This document shows, one piece after another, positions 7,533 to 16,001 of a stretch of DNA of 64,000 nt (position 1 is its first letter; each line of letters begins with the position of its first letter). This DNA comes from Bacillus_CJ salitolerans (GTDB taxonomy: Bacteria > Bacillota > Bacilli > Bacillales > SA4), in contig NZ_JBHUEM010000003.1 of NCBI RefSeq assembly GCF_042680805.1, positions 310,001-374,000 on the forward strand. The letters are read 5' to 3'. The position numbers were made by a program, and so were the translations under genes. The notes beneath the pieces are model-generated. The model did not search any database. It had not been told where the DNA came from and worked only from the letters and a program-made list of their open reading frames with translations.

Positions 7533-7922
7533 ATGATACATATTGACCCACGTAGTTCGACTCCGATATATGAGCAAATTATTAAACAATTCAAAGAGCT
7601 ATGCGTAAAAGGAATCATTAAACCAGGAGAAAAAGTTCCATCTGTTAGGGAGTTGTCAACGATGATTGTCGCTAACCCAAATACAGTGAGTAAAGCATAT
7701 AAAGAATTAGAACGTGTTGGAATTCTTGAAACGTTAAGAGGGAAAGGCACGTTTGTGTCAGAAGTATTCCAAATGACAATGGACGAGGAGAAAGCAATAA
7801 TGATAAAAGAACAACTCAAAGAAATTGTGATTGATGCACTTTATACTGGAATCAATATAGAGGATATTCAAATTTGGTTAAGTGAAATTCAACAAGAAAT
7901 GAGGGGGGGAATGGATGCTTAG
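7533..7922 (+). CDS. GntR-family repressor, YtrA subfamily
   Basis: This 129-residue regulator has an N-terminal winged helix-turn-helix (IYEQIIKQFKELCVKG ... VPSVRELSTMIVANPNTVSKAYKEL) with the short C-terminal dimer region typical of the YtrA/YhcF subgroup. AAAGGAGGAG precedes the ATG. It overlaps the following ATPase gene by 8 bp, so the three genes form one operon. Related GntR-ABC cassettes respond to cell-envelope antibiotics, but the signal here is unknown. A palindrome overlapping the promoter is the likely binding site. Confidence 0.88.
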   Translation: MIHIDPRSSTPIYEQIIKQFKELCVKGIIKPGEKVPSVRELSTMIVANPNTVSKAYKELERVGILETLRGKGTFVSEVFQMTMDEEKAIMIKEQLKEIVIDALYTGINIEDIQIWLSEIQQEMRGGMDA

Positions 7923-8793
7923 TTTGGTGGATATTACGAAATATTTAGATGATGAGGTCGTTCTATCTGATATTAATCTTCAATTCAATAAAGGAGAAAT
8001 ATTTGGATTGCTAGGTTGTAATGGTTCAGGAAAAACAACATTACTGCGATTAATCATGCAATTGCTGATACCTGAAAAAGGTGATATTTTATATAATCAA
8101 GAATCCATTATTAAATGTCCAACCCTCAAGCAAAAAATTCAGTTTATGCCTGTTAGAAATTCCTTCTTTGAGAAATACAATTATAATGAATTAACGCAAA
8201 TTTTGAAAAGTATTTATCCACAATTTGATATTTCCTATGCAAATGAATTAATGAACCGGTATAGCTTACCTGAAAATAAAAAATATCGTGAACTATCAAC
8301 TGGTCAAAAGAAACAACTATCATTAATCGTAGCTTTTGCATCAAGACCAGAGGTACTCTTGCTCGATGAACCAACTGATGGAATTGATGCGGTCACTAGA
8401 CACGACCTACTTCAACTACTGATCGATGAAGTAGCAGATAGAGAAATAACTGTCATTATTACATCGCACAGATTGGAAGATATTGAACGAATTTGCAACC
8501 GTATCGGATTTTTAGAGAATAACCAATTATCAGAGGTTTTTGACTTGGATGAGCTAAAGGAACAATATGTTAAGATCCAGGCTGTGTTCGATGATGACAT
8601 CTCACTTAAAATAAGAGAAAAGAAAATTCCCATTCTCGACCATGCAGGAATTTTTTACACCCTTCTTCTTCCAAAATCCGATATTGAAGGAAGAAGTTGG
8701 CTTAAATCACTGCAACCAAAGGTATGGAATGAACTTTCTGTCAATCTTGAAGAAGTGTTTATAGCAAAGTTTGGAGGTAAAAGAAGATGGTAA
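7915..8793 (+). CDS. ABC transporter ATP-binding protein
   Basis: The 292-residue ATPase has Walker A GCNGSGKTT near residue 37, the signature ELSTGQKKQ (a variant of LSGGQ), Walker B VLLLDEPTDG and switch histidine TSHR. It powers the membrane partner encoded next, overlapping it by 7 bp. The GntR-ATPase-permease order resembles ytrABC or yhcFGHI of B. subtilis. The transported compound is not predictable. Confidence 0.9.
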   Translation: MLSLVDITKYLDDEVVLSDINLQFNKGEIFGLLGCNGSGKTTLLRLIMQLLIPEKGDILYNQESIIKCPTLKQKIQFMPVRNSFFEKYNYNELTQILKSIYPQFDISYANELMNRYSLPENKKYRELSTGQKKQLSLIVAFASRPEVLLLDEPTDGIDAVTRHDLLQLLIDEVADREITVIITSHRLEDIERICNRIGFLENNQLSEVFDLDELKEQYVKIQAVFDDDISLKIREKKIPILDHAGIFYTLLLPKSDIEGRSWLKSLQPKVWNELSVNLEEVFIAKFGGKRRW

Positions 8794-9758
8794 AGAAGGG
8801 ACTATTAGAAATTGAATGGAGGCAGCAAAAATGGCTTATAATTCTTGGATTTCTATACATTAGTTTTTTTCTTCCAGTCGAAACTTACCTATCATATCAA
8901 GGCTGGAAGTCATTTCAGTATTCGATTGATCAGTTTACTTTTTACATTGATGGGAGAGTAGGAAGCCATATCTTTCTTTCGTCCCTTTATGCATTTTTAC
9001 TTGCTATTACTCAAATAGGAGTTGAAAGAGGGAAAGGGTTGTTTGACTTTCAACTTGCTCTACCTTACTCGCGCGGAGCAGTTTACGTAACAAAACTATC
9101 CGTAGGGCTACTATTACTAATCTCTAGTGTTCTTGTGTCTTTAGGATTGACCTTTACGTTACTAAAAGTTATGGATGCAGAGTATTATTATTTTAGTGAT
9201 TTTTACAGTCATTTGTTTGTCACTTTGATTCTTGTGTATTCCTTGACGCTAGCAGCAGGTGGGGTAACAGGAAATGTATTTGCCCAAGGTTTAACAGCAT
9301 TTAGTGTTTCTGTACTTCCTATAATAACAATGAACTCGATCGGTATGAATGTTGCCATTTGGATTGAAGAGTTTATGGTCCGTTCTTATATTCCAACGAA
9401 GATTGTCATTGATAGTATATTAGAGCTTTCCCCAATATATTATTTATTTTACGGTAACACCTTAACCAAAACGGGAGTCATTGTACCTTTAATACTATCA
9501 ATTGTCTTTTCGATTGTAGGTTATCTTACTTTTTCTAGGCAACCATATGAAAGAAATGGGAGCTTTTTTCTTTGGAAATCATTAAATCGTCCAGTTCAAC
9601 TAGTTGTCATATTTATTGGGATGTTAGGGTTTAGTGGATTCGGTTATCATACATCTGGTAGTCAATTTGCAGGATACATTGTTGGAGCAATTGCTGGAGC
9701 TGTAATTGGATTTATTCTATCTTATTTCACCATTTATCGAAGAAGTAGGAAAGGTTAA
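8787..9758 (+). CDS. ABC-2 type transporter permease
   Basis: This 323-residue membrane protein has about eight hydrophobic segments and no ATPase motif. ATG at 8787 lies inside the end of the ATPase gene, indicating translational coupling, with GGAGG just upstream. It belongs with the preceding ATPase as a two-component exporter or envelope-stress transporter. Sequence alone does not separate substrate export from a detoxification role. Confidence 0.85.
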   Translation: MVKKGLLEIEWRQQKWLIILGFLYISFFLPVETYLSYQGWKSFQYSIDQFTFYIDGRVGSHIFLSSLYAFLLAITQIGVERGKGLFDFQLALPYSRGAVYVTKLSVGLLLLISSVLVSLGLTFTLLKVMDAEYYYFSDFYSHLFVTLILVYSLTLAAGGVTGNVFAQGLTAFSVSVLPIITMNSIGMNVAIWIEEFMVRSYIPTKIVIDSILELSPIYYLFYGNTLTKTGVIVPLILSIVFSIVGYLTFSRQPYERNGSFFLWKSLNRPVQLVVIFIGMLGFSGFGYHTSGSQFAGYIVGAIAGAVIGFILSYFTIYRRSRKG

Positions 9759-9918
9759 TATACAAAATTCATGAAGGGAAATATTGGATGTGTCTATGGA
9801 AGTCTCTATTGCTTAAGGAGTTTTTCTAGAAAAAAGCAAATGGTAAAAACTTGGTGTTTAATTCCTTCTAGTAAGCTGATAGTTTAGTAGGTGAGCAAAA
9901 ACTAGGAGGTTTGATAAC

Positions 9919-10515
9919 ATGAAATGGTTTAAAAAACTAGCAATTGCTACAACTCTAGCTGCTTCAATCTTTACCTTTCAGGCAAATGCAGCAGATGCTC
10001 ATTCGACTTCACATCAAGTAAAATACGGAGATACTTTTTGGAAACTGAGTGCACAGTATGGTGTCTCAATCGCCTCTATCCAAAAAATCAATGGATATAA
10101 ATATAGCTTATTTGCAGGTGAAACAATTGATATTCCACATATTCTAACAAGCTATGAAAAAGACCTATTAGCTAGGTTAGTTCACGCAGAAGCGAAAGGT
10201 GAGCCATTCGCTGGCAAGGTCGCGGTTGCAACAGTTGTTCTAAACCGTGTAGATAGCAAATTATTTCCTAATTCAATTCATGAAGTTATTACCGAAAGGT
10301 CAGCTGGTGGGTATTATGCTTTTACACCAGCAGCTAACGGTACCCTAAAGCTTCCTGCAGATAATGATGCAAGACGTGCAGTTGAAGAAGCCTTAAAATT
10401 CCGTGGTCAAGGAAGTGGCTCTATATACTTCTACAATCCTCGTACAGCTCAAAGTGAGTGGATAAAATCACGCCCTGTTACTGTTGTTATTGGCAATCAC
10501 ACGTTTGCAAGATAG
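9919..10515 (+). CDS. ykvT: secreted LysM plus SleB/CwlJ-type cell-wall hydrolase, YkvT-like
   Basis: The 198-residue precursor has a signal peptide (MKWFKKLAIATTLAAS, likely cut after ANA), one LysM peptidoglycan-binding domain (about residues 34-75; HQVKYGDTFWKLSAQYGVS), then a hydrolase_2 domain with LVHAEAKGEPFAGKVAVATV and the catalytic glutamate in HAEAKGE. SleB and CwlJ relatives degrade spore cortex during germination; YkvT is the vegetative-type homologue. TAGGAGG precedes the ATG. Position near ykvS agrees with B. subtilis. Confidence 0.85.
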   Translation: MKWFKKLAIATTLAASIFTFQANAADAHSTSHQVKYGDTFWKLSAQYGVSIASIQKINGYKYSLFAGETIDIPHILTSYEKDLLARLVHAEAKGEPFAGKVAVATVVLNRVDSKLFPNSIHEVITERSAGGYYAFTPAANGTLKLPADNDARRAVEEALKFRGQGSGSIYFYNPRTAQSEWIKSRPVTVVIGNHTFAR

Positions 10516-10551
10516 TAAAAAGGAATGGGTCTATCCCGTTCCTTTTTACTA
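10515..10551. terminator. bidirectional terminator ykvT/hisS-like gene
   Basis: A long stem of AAAAAGGAA and GGG pairs with CCC and TTCCTTTTT around TCTAT, with one mismatch. Both flanks are suitable for the two convergent genes. Confidence 0.85.
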
Positions 10552-10614
10552 TACCCATTACCCATAATAACTTGTCTATAAAATGAAGTAATTTAATCGG
10601 CTTTATAATTTGTC

Positions 10615-11907
10615 CTAATTTGAAAAATTATACGTTATTAGATTAGGTATGGATACTAATTGCTCGGAACTTGTTTTCATGTTTTTAACAACAGCTACTT
10701 GGTTTTGTATTTCATTTTCCCCAATGATTAGAACAAAAGGGATATTTTCCTTATCAGCATAATGTAAAGACCGTTTCAGTTTCCGATTAATCTGTTCAAT
10801 CTCAACTCTATATCCATTATTACGAAGAGCTTTTCCAAGTGTAAGACATGTGTCAAGTGTACCTAGTGGAATGATGAGAATATCTAGGAGATTCTCAGGT
10901 GCTTGTTGCTTTTGCAATAGTGCATTGAAAACGACATCCAGTCCTATAGAAATCCCAACAGCGGGGTACTCGTTACCATCCTCTAAAAATGATCCAATAA
11001 TATAGTTATACCGTCCACCGCTACCAATGCTTGAAGTAATGGATCCATCTTTTAGAAATATTTCATAAATAGTACCTGTGTAGATCGATAAGCCTCTTGC
11101 GAGAAATGGATTAAATTCGCTTTGATTGATTACATCCAAAGCTTGTAGATAAGTTTCTAATTCCAGAAGCTCTCGTATACCTTCTTGAAGTGTTGGGTTT
11201 GAAAAATTTGACTGAAAATAAGAGATTGTTTTTGGCTCATTTGACATAAATAATTGCTTGATAGTAGCTATTGTATCTACACGAATGCCGATGTCGGTAA
11301 GCTCTTTAACGATACCATTGACTCCGATTTTTTCAACTTTATCTAAAATCAGGATTGTCTCTTCTAGTTGATTTTGGGAGACTTCAAACTCCTCTAAGAG
11401 TCCAACTAAAAGTTTGCGATTATTAAATTGGACCGTTACCTCCAGGCCAAGTTTTTCAAATATCTCTACTGCCATTGACATAAGCTCCGCTTCAGCTGAG
11501 ACTGATTGAATTCCTACAACATCGACATCACACTGTGTAAATTCGCGATATCTACCTGTTTTAATAGGACCATTTCGAAAGACTTTTCCAATTTCATAAC
11601 GCTTGAATGGTAATTTTAATGTAGGGTTCATACCTATCACTTTTGCAAATGGGATTGTGAGGTCATATCTTAGTGCTAAATCTCTGTCACCTTGATCAGT
11701 TAGCCGATAAACCTCCTTTAGGATTTCTGCTCCCCCTCCATATTTGTACGCCATCAAATCATACATATTTAGAATGGGTGTTTCTAGTGATTTACAGCCG
11801 TAACACTCAAAGGTTTCCTCGCAAACTTGTCGTACTTTATTCCGAATTATTTGTTCCGAGGGTAAGTAATCTCTTGTTCCTTTTACATTTTGTAATCGAA
11901 GTACCAT
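10615..11907 (-). CDS. hisS: histidyl-tRNA synthetase, HisS2-type paralogue
   Basis: A 430-residue class II synthetase that charges tRNA-His. Motif 2 reads RYEIGKVFRNGPIKTGRYREF, and the HisRS-specific block reads ARGLSIYTGTIYE, where the usual form is RGLDYYTG. The C-terminal anticodon-binding domain (LDILIIPLG...RKLKRSL) is present, so it is not a bare HisZ subunit. It resembles the second histidine-tRNA ligase of the B. cereus group as I recall it. AAGGAG lies 8 nt before the ATG. It stands alone behind a histidine-rich leader peptide and competing stems, so it is probably made only on histidyl-tRNA shortage. Confidence 0.88.
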   Translation of the reverse strand: MVLRLQNVKGTRDYLPSEQIIRNKVRQVCEETFECYGCKSLETPILNMYDLMAYKYGGGAEILKEVYRLTDQGDRDLALRYDLTIPFAKVIGMNPTLKLPFKRYEIGKVFRNGPIKTGRYREFTQCDVDVVGIQSVSAEAELMSMAVEIFEKLGLEVTVQFNNRKLLVGLLEEFEVSQNQLEETILILDKVEKIGVNGIVKELTDIGIRVDTIATIKQLFMSNEPKTISYFQSNFSNPTLQEGIRELLELETYLQALDVINQSEFNPFLARGLSIYTGTIYEIFLKDGSITSSIGSGGRYNYIIGSFLEDGNEYPAVGISIGLDVVFNALLQKQQAPENLLDILIIPLGTLDTCLTLGKALRNNGYRVEIEQINRKLKRSLHYADKENIPFVLIIGENEIQNQVAVVKNMKTSSEQLVSIPNLITYNFSN

Positions 11908-11941
11908 GATCCAATCTCCTTACCTAAAAAATTTTGAGAAT

Positions 11942-12042
11942 AAAAAAAGCACCAAGTAGTGAAAAAATCCCTACTAGGTGCTTAAAAAGCAAATAAACCA
12001 GTAGGGTACAGGAATAGCCCTGTACCCTACTGGTACAAGGCT
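11942..12042 (-). promoter_or_regulatory. histidine attenuator: competing stems and terminator
   Basis: Read on the minus strand after the leader stop: segment 0 AGCCTTGTACC (12042-12032); segment 1 (12034-12019) pairing over 16 bp with segment 2 (12012-11997); segment 3 (11983-11969); and segment 4 (11959-11947), with 3:4 forming a terminator followed by T7. Two alternative pairings exist: 0 with GGTACAGGGCT inside segment 1 (11 positions, one G-U), and 2 with 3 (CCCTACTGG with CCTAGTAGGG, one bulge). This is a complete trp/his-style switch. Confidence 0.82.
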
Positions 12043-12090
12043 TTAAATATGATGATGTAATTGATGGTTAAATGCGATAACAATTTTCAT
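12043..12090 (-). CDS. histidine-rich leader peptide of hisS-like gene
   Basis: The 15-residue peptide MKIVIAFNHQLHHHI contains four histidines, at codons 9, 12, 13 and 14, all CAT. GGAAAGGGAG lies just upstream of the ATG. Its stop codon is immediately followed by the competing stems of an attenuator and then by a histidyl-tRNA synthetase gene. A 27 percent histidine content in this position is very unlikely by chance. The peptide itself is not expected to have a function; its translation speed is the signal. Confidence 0.85.
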   Translation of the reverse strand: MKIVIAFNHQLHHHI

Positions 12091-12241
12091 AATGTATCTC
12101 CCTTTCCTTGAAAATGACTTTACCATAATGTGTTAAAAAAGAAAAGGCTGTTTAAATATATGAGGGCTACACGTTTATTACACTGTACGTGAATAAACTT
12201 CATAAGCATGTAAGACTTTATTAAAAAGGAGGTGTATAAAC

Positions 12242-12598
12242 ATGACTAGTTTATTTATGAAAATAATTATTTGTCCACTTGTTGTAGCGTTATCGGCATA
12301 TATACTGCCAAATGTTAATTACACAGCTTGGATTCAGCCTATTATAATTGGACTATCTTTAGCTGTAGTAGGTACATTAATGGAGTATATTTTTTTAAAG
12401 CGAGGCACTTTGTGGACGAGTACCTTTTTAGATTTTATAGCAGCAACCTTAATTGTTTATGGAGTCTCGTATATGATGGAGGGGACGGCAGTAACCTTTT
12501 TCGGTGCATTAATTGTGGCTGTATTTTTAGCAGTGATCGAACATTTCACACATTTATATTTAATTAGGACAAACAAAACAGTAAAATCACATGCATAA
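12242..12598 (+). CDS. DUF2512 (YndM-like) membrane protein
   Basis: The 118-residue protein has four hydrophobic segments and matches the DUF2512/YndM pattern, including the ending AVFLAVIEHFTHLYL. Function is unknown; such genes are common in spore-formers. AAAGGAGGTG precedes the ATG at 12242. It is divergent from the histidine leader transcript. Confidence 0.75.
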   Translation: MTSLFMKIIICPLVVALSAYILPNVNYTAWIQPIIIGLSLAVVGTLMEYIFLKRGTLWTSTFLDFIAATLIVYGVSYMMEGTAVTFFGALIVAVFLAVIEHFTHLYLIRTNKTVKSHA

Positions 12599-12866
12599 TG
12601 AGAATTAATGTAAAAGAATGGGAGAGCACTTGAAAGTTAACTGTTCGTTGTCGTTGTAACCGGAGGAGGAAGCGGTACTGGTATAATTTTGTAAATAGGA
12701 CTAATCATGACCAATGATGGAGGAATGGCGAAGAAAATGATCTACTTAGTGTGGATTTTCTCCATCCTTGGTTATGGATAGGATTGAGCTTGTCATGAAA
12801 TGTTCAAGATATGATTGTATATTTTAATGAAATTTCGATTATAATTATCCTTGTTAAAAGGATGGT
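12599..12866. other. intergenic region, possible gene remnant
   Basis: This 268-bp gap has no intact gene. A 24-codon frame at about 12708-12782 encodes a short hydrophobic ending (MIYLVWIFSILGYG) and could be the remnant of a membrane protein, but has no clear relative. Confidence 0.3.
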
Positions 12867-13634
12867 GTGAAAATGAATAAAAAATATTGGTTATTACTAC
12901 TCATAGTCGTGATAGTTGGCTGTAATGCAGATAATAATGATGACGCTAGTAGTCAAGAGAGTTTAGATATGCCAGCTATTCTTGAGGTTGAAATAAAGAT
13001 ATCACCTGAGGATCCAGTACCTGGAGAAAATGTACGCGTTCAAGCTGTTGTTTCTCAAGGTGGAGAACCAGTTGAAGATGCAAGTGAAGTGAAATTCGAA
13101 GTGTGGGAAATGAGTGAAACAGAGCATGAGATGATAAAAGTCGTGCATATAATAAATGGCATATATGAAATGAATAAAATATTTAAAGAAGACGGAACGT
13201 ACAACATTGTTGCCCATGTGACCGCAAGGGATCAGCATAATATGCCAAAAAAGGAGATTCTAGTGGGTAGCCCGGAAGAGCAGTCTGAAGATCCGAAAAC
13301 AGATCCCACACATTCCCATGATGAACATGCTCATCATCATGCAGACGGAAACATTGTCCTTGAATTCAGTTACGAACAGGTAGATAATAGCCAAGAAGCT
13401 ACATTAACAGCGGTAGCTTTACTTGAAAATGAGCCACTAGAACAAGCTAAAGTAAAGTTTGAAATCTTTAAGAAAGATGATACAAAGCATGTGTTTATCG
13501 ATGCAATAGAACGAGCTAGAGGTACATACGAAGCAAAATATGGTTTTCCTAGTAAGGGTGAGTTTATAGTCATCCTACATTTACAAAATGAAACCATTCA
13601 TGAACATACAGAACATCTCATGCACATAAAATAA
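12867..13634 (+). CDS. lipoprotein with two YtkA-like domains and His-rich linker
   Basis: The 255-residue precursor has a lipobox IVVIVGC, so the mature protein would be anchored by the cysteine near residue 19. Two similar beta-sandwich domains follow (about residues 40-130 and 160-250), each with the YtkA/FixH-like pattern of P...G....V....G.YE..Y.F...G.Y. They are joined by a histidine-rich linker with HSHDEHAHHHADG, suggesting metal (copper, zinc or nickel) binding. GTG at 12867 or ATG at 12873 may be the start. It has no obvious operon partner. Confidence 0.7.
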   Translation: MKMNKKYWLLLLIVVIVGCNADNNDDASSQESLDMPAILEVEIKISPEDPVPGENVRVQAVVSQGGEPVEDASEVKFEVWEMSETEHEMIKVVHIINGIYEMNKIFKEDGTYNIVAHVTARDQHNMPKKEILVGSPEEQSEDPKTDPTHSHDEHAHHHADGNIVLEFSYEQVDNSQEATLTAVALLENEPLEQAKVKFEIFKKDDTKHVFIDAIERARGTYEAKYGFPSKGEFIVILHLQNETIHEHTEHLMHIK

Positions 13635-13690
13635 GCTTTGACCACATACCCACATAAGCAAAACGACTAATCAAAGGATGTCAGTATTTT

Positions 13691-13720
13691 AAAGGAAGCT
13701 CATTCGGGCTTCCTTTTTTC
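13691..13720. terminator. terminator between lipoprotein and ykwB
   Basis: AAAGGAAGC pairs with GCTTCCTTT around a 7-nt loop, with T6; the gene on the other strand ends in its right arm. Confidence 0.8.
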
Positions 13721-14393
13721 ATATGAGGTGAAAGGGATTTTTCCATTCCATTAATAAACCATAATGGCATGATTCCTCATCTTCTAAATAATTTGGAGCC
13801 ACTGCAACTGGTGTTCTGCCACATCGGATTAAGAAAGTGATGACTGGATCATAAACTTCTCCTGTAAACACACGTTTTACATACTCTTCAATGGTAAGTG
13901 AGGACGCATGTTTATGATAGCCAGGTAGGCGACCACCACCAACTAGGCGATCTAGTTGGTGGTGGATAACGACATCATACATGGATTGCATTAGTAACTT
14001 TCCGAGTCCTAGTTTACGATAAGAAGGAGAGATACAGATATCTACAACATACAAAGAGTTTCCATTGGGGTCATGATTATTAATGTAACCTGAGTTAGTG
14101 ACTTCTTCCCAAGTATGTATAGGATTTTCTGGATCAAAGTTAACAAGCATTCCAGTCATAGACCCACATACTACTCCGTCAACCTCGATACAAAGTGCAC
14201 CTGCTTGAAATAATTGAACATGATTAGAAAGCTGCTCTGTATTCCATAACAATTCTTCAGGGAATGGTAGGGGAAAGCTTTCTCTTTGGATTTTTATTAG
14301 ATCTTGAAAATCTTCTGAATTGTAATTTCTTATCGTTGCCTTAATGGGTTTATTATCCTCAAAAACATATAATTGTTTCGTATATATACTCAT
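13719..14393 (-). CDS. ykwB: GNAT-family N-acetyltransferase, YkwB-like
   Basis: The 224-residue protein has the GNAT acetyl-CoA binding signature YVVDICISPSYRKLGLGKLL (R/Q-x-x-G-x-G/A form: RKLGLG) near residue 120. A distinctive second part, GGGRLPGYHKHA ... DPVITFLIRCGR ... NYLEDEESCHYGLLMEW, matches my recollection of B. subtilis YkwB. Substrate unknown. Its position in the same neighbourhood as ykwC and kinA supports the name. It converges on the YtkA-like gene. Confidence 0.72.
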   Translation of the reverse strand: MSIYTKQLYVFEDNKPIKATIRNYNSEDFQDLIKIQRESFPLPFPEELLWNTEQLSNHVQLFQAGALCIEVDGVVCGSMTGMLVNFDPENPIHTWEEVTNSGYINNHDPNGNSLYVVDICISPSYRKLGLGKLLMQSMYDVVIHHQLDRLVGGGRLPGYHKHASSLTIEEYVKRVFTGEVYDPVITFLIRCGRTPVAVAPNYLEDEESCHYGLLMEWKNPFHLI

Positions 14394-14474
14394 TTTTCAT
14401 GCACCCCTTTAGCATTGTACGTTATTTCTATTATACAAAAAAAAAATAATAGAAAAAGAAAACTCATAAAGGAG

Positions 14475-15227
14475 CTACACTTTATCCATAAATGAATGAA
14501 TAATTGCATTCAATTCAGCTGCATGTTTTGTAGGTATTTGATGGCGTGACTTTGAGACATAAACAACTTCAGTATTTTTAATTCTTTCCTTAAATAAATA
14601 TTGATAATGATGAACATAGTAATCCTTTGCTCCATAGATGAGTAATAATGGTGATTTTATTTGATAAAGCCTGTTTGTACAGGTATATTTTAGGCCTTCA
14701 ACATACATATCATAAAGGGAACCTGGATGGCTTTTTAGTACGTATTGCTCAATTTCCTTTTTATAGTCAGGAGTAGTACCATGGGCAAATCCTAGTACTT
14801 TAGCTAATAACGGAAGTCCCCCTAACTTAACGGTTAAGATGCCTAATTGAAATTCTTGCTGGAGCAAGAATGAATTCACTTCAGGAAATCCGCCAATTAA
14901 GATAATCCCTGCTGTACGCTCAGGATATTGCAAGGCAAACTCTAATGCAATTGAACCACCGTTTGAATAACCACAAATAACAACTTCCTCTAACTTTAAT
15001 TCATTCAAAACCGGAATGACACTATTCGCTAAAAGTGGAATCGTAATTTTATTGAAAGGGGGGATACTGTTTCCATTACCAGGAAGATCCATTCGGATCA
15101 CTTGATATTTGTTACTCAAAGGTAGCTGTAAGTTAAAGGTCACAAGTCCCATACCAGGAGGATGGATAAAAAGAATGGGCTTTCCTGCACCATGCCGATC
15201 ATAGTAAATAGAATTTACGGAAGGCAT
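14475..15227 (-). CDS. alpha/beta hydrolase
   Basis: Start at the ATG giving MPSVNSIYYDRHG, because GAAAGGAGTG lies just upstream; this gives 250 residues. The fold's landmarks are present: oxyanion region FIHPPGMG, nucleophile elbow CGYSNGG (about residue 95), acid in YGAKDYYV and a late histidine in SKSRHQIPTKH. No signal peptide. Substrate unknown. It is read in the same direction as ykwB, but an 80-bp gap and a separate ribosome site leave operon structure open. Confidence 0.85.
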   Translation of the reverse strand: MPSVNSIYYDRHGAGKPILFIHPPGMGLVTFNLQLPLSNKYQVIRMDLPGNGNSIPPFNKITIPLLANSVIPVLNELKLEEVVICGYSNGGSIALEFALQYPERTAGIILIGGFPEVNSFLLQQEFQLGILTVKLGGLPLLAKVLGFAHGTTPDYKKEIEQYVLKSHPGSLYDMYVEGLKYTCTNRLYQIKSPLLLIYGAKDYYVHHYQYLFKERIKNTEVVYVSKSRHQIPTKHAAELNAIIHSFMDKV

Positions 15228-15402
15228 ATATATCACTCCTTTCAAAGATCACTTATTTAACAGTAGTATTCGAAGATGACGAAAAAATTATTTTCACTAC
15301 AATCTCATGGCAAAAACTTTCATTTGTAAATTAAGTGGTTATAGACAAACTAGAAATGCTTCTCTATTTGAGTAAGACTTTCGATTTCAAGGAGGAATTA
15401 TT

Positions 15403-15609
15403 TTGACTGTTGCTACGCAAGTTAAACAAACGTTAGCGGGACTAAAAAGTGCCCAAGCGAGTTTTGAAACATTTGCTCTTCAAACAGAGAATGAGCAAGC
15501 AAAGCAATTTTATCAAAATGCATCACAACAAACTCAACAGCTTGTTGATTCGCTAAACTCTAGGGTTCAACAGATCCAAGATGAAGAGCCGCAATACGGT
15601 CAGCAGTAA
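15403..15609 (+). CDS. DUF1657 small protein
   Basis: A 68-residue helical, glutamine-rich protein (MTVATQVKQTLAGLKSAQAS) of the DUF1657 type. These are found only in spore-formers as far as I know and often sit next to spoVA operons of spore-resistance mobile elements, but no spoVA genes are present here. AAGGAGG precedes a TTG/ACT start region, with the start codon TTG at 15403. A terminator follows directly. Confidence 0.8.
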   Translation: MTVATQVKQTLAGLKSAQASFETFALQTENEQAKQFYQNASQQTQQLVDSLNSRVQQIQDEEPQYGQQ

Positions 15610-15611
15610 TA

Positions 15612-15645
15612 AAAAAGGGGCATTTGTTAAGAATGCCCCTTAAGT
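15612..15645. terminator. terminator after DUF1657 gene
   Basis: AAGGGGCATT (15615-15624) pairs perfectly with 15632-15641; an A-run lies on the left side, so it also works for the minus-strand neighbour. Confidence 0.75.
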
Positions 15646-15682
15646 AATTTTGGAACACCATACAAATCCCCTCAAAGCATCT

Positions 15683-15862
15683 TTAGTTGAAGTAATTTTC
15701 TATAAGCTGTTCAACTTTACTTGGATCTGGTTGATTTCCTTTAAATTCGAATGTGATTTCTTCGATAAATTCTCCATCTTTATATACGTGTATGGCCCCC
15801 TTTTGAAGCATGACACTATACTCTGTTTCAAATATATATCCATTTTTTTCAGTAGCGCCCAT
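15683..15862 (-). CDS. ybxH: YbxH-like small protein (DUF5370)
   Basis: A 59-residue gene too short for usual ORF cut-offs: ATG at 15862, ribosome site AAAGGGGTG and stop at 15683. The product begins MGATEKNGYIFETEYSVML and contains GAIHVYKDGEFIEEITFEF, matching B. subtilis YbxH as I recall it (MGAIE... AIHVY..G.FVEEI.FEF). Function unknown; probably a spore-associated or stationary-phase protein. The alternative frame on the same strand (15700-15936) lacks a ribosome site and is the shadow. Confidence 0.75.
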   Translation of the reverse strand: MGATEKNGYIFETEYSVMLQKGAIHVYKDGEFIEEITFEFKGNQPDPSKVEQLIENYFN

Positions 15863-16001
15863 GTTATATACACCCCTTTTTTACTAGGGTGTGTAAAAGG
15901 GATAAAAACTAATCCTACCGTTCTCAATCCATTCACATAGTTCCATCTGATTTGGCAAAAGTTAAAAGAGTCAAGTAATCAGTTTATGAAGGAGTGTTTA
16001 G

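Noticed and set aside
13319..13350. Histidine-codon-rich stretch considered as another leader peptide
   Set aside because: It lies inside the YtkA-like lipoprotein coding sequence as its metal-binding-type linker, with no attenuator downstream.
15700..15936. 78-residue minus-strand frame
   Set aside because: Lacks a ribosome site and overlaps the better-supported YbxH-like gene in another frame.
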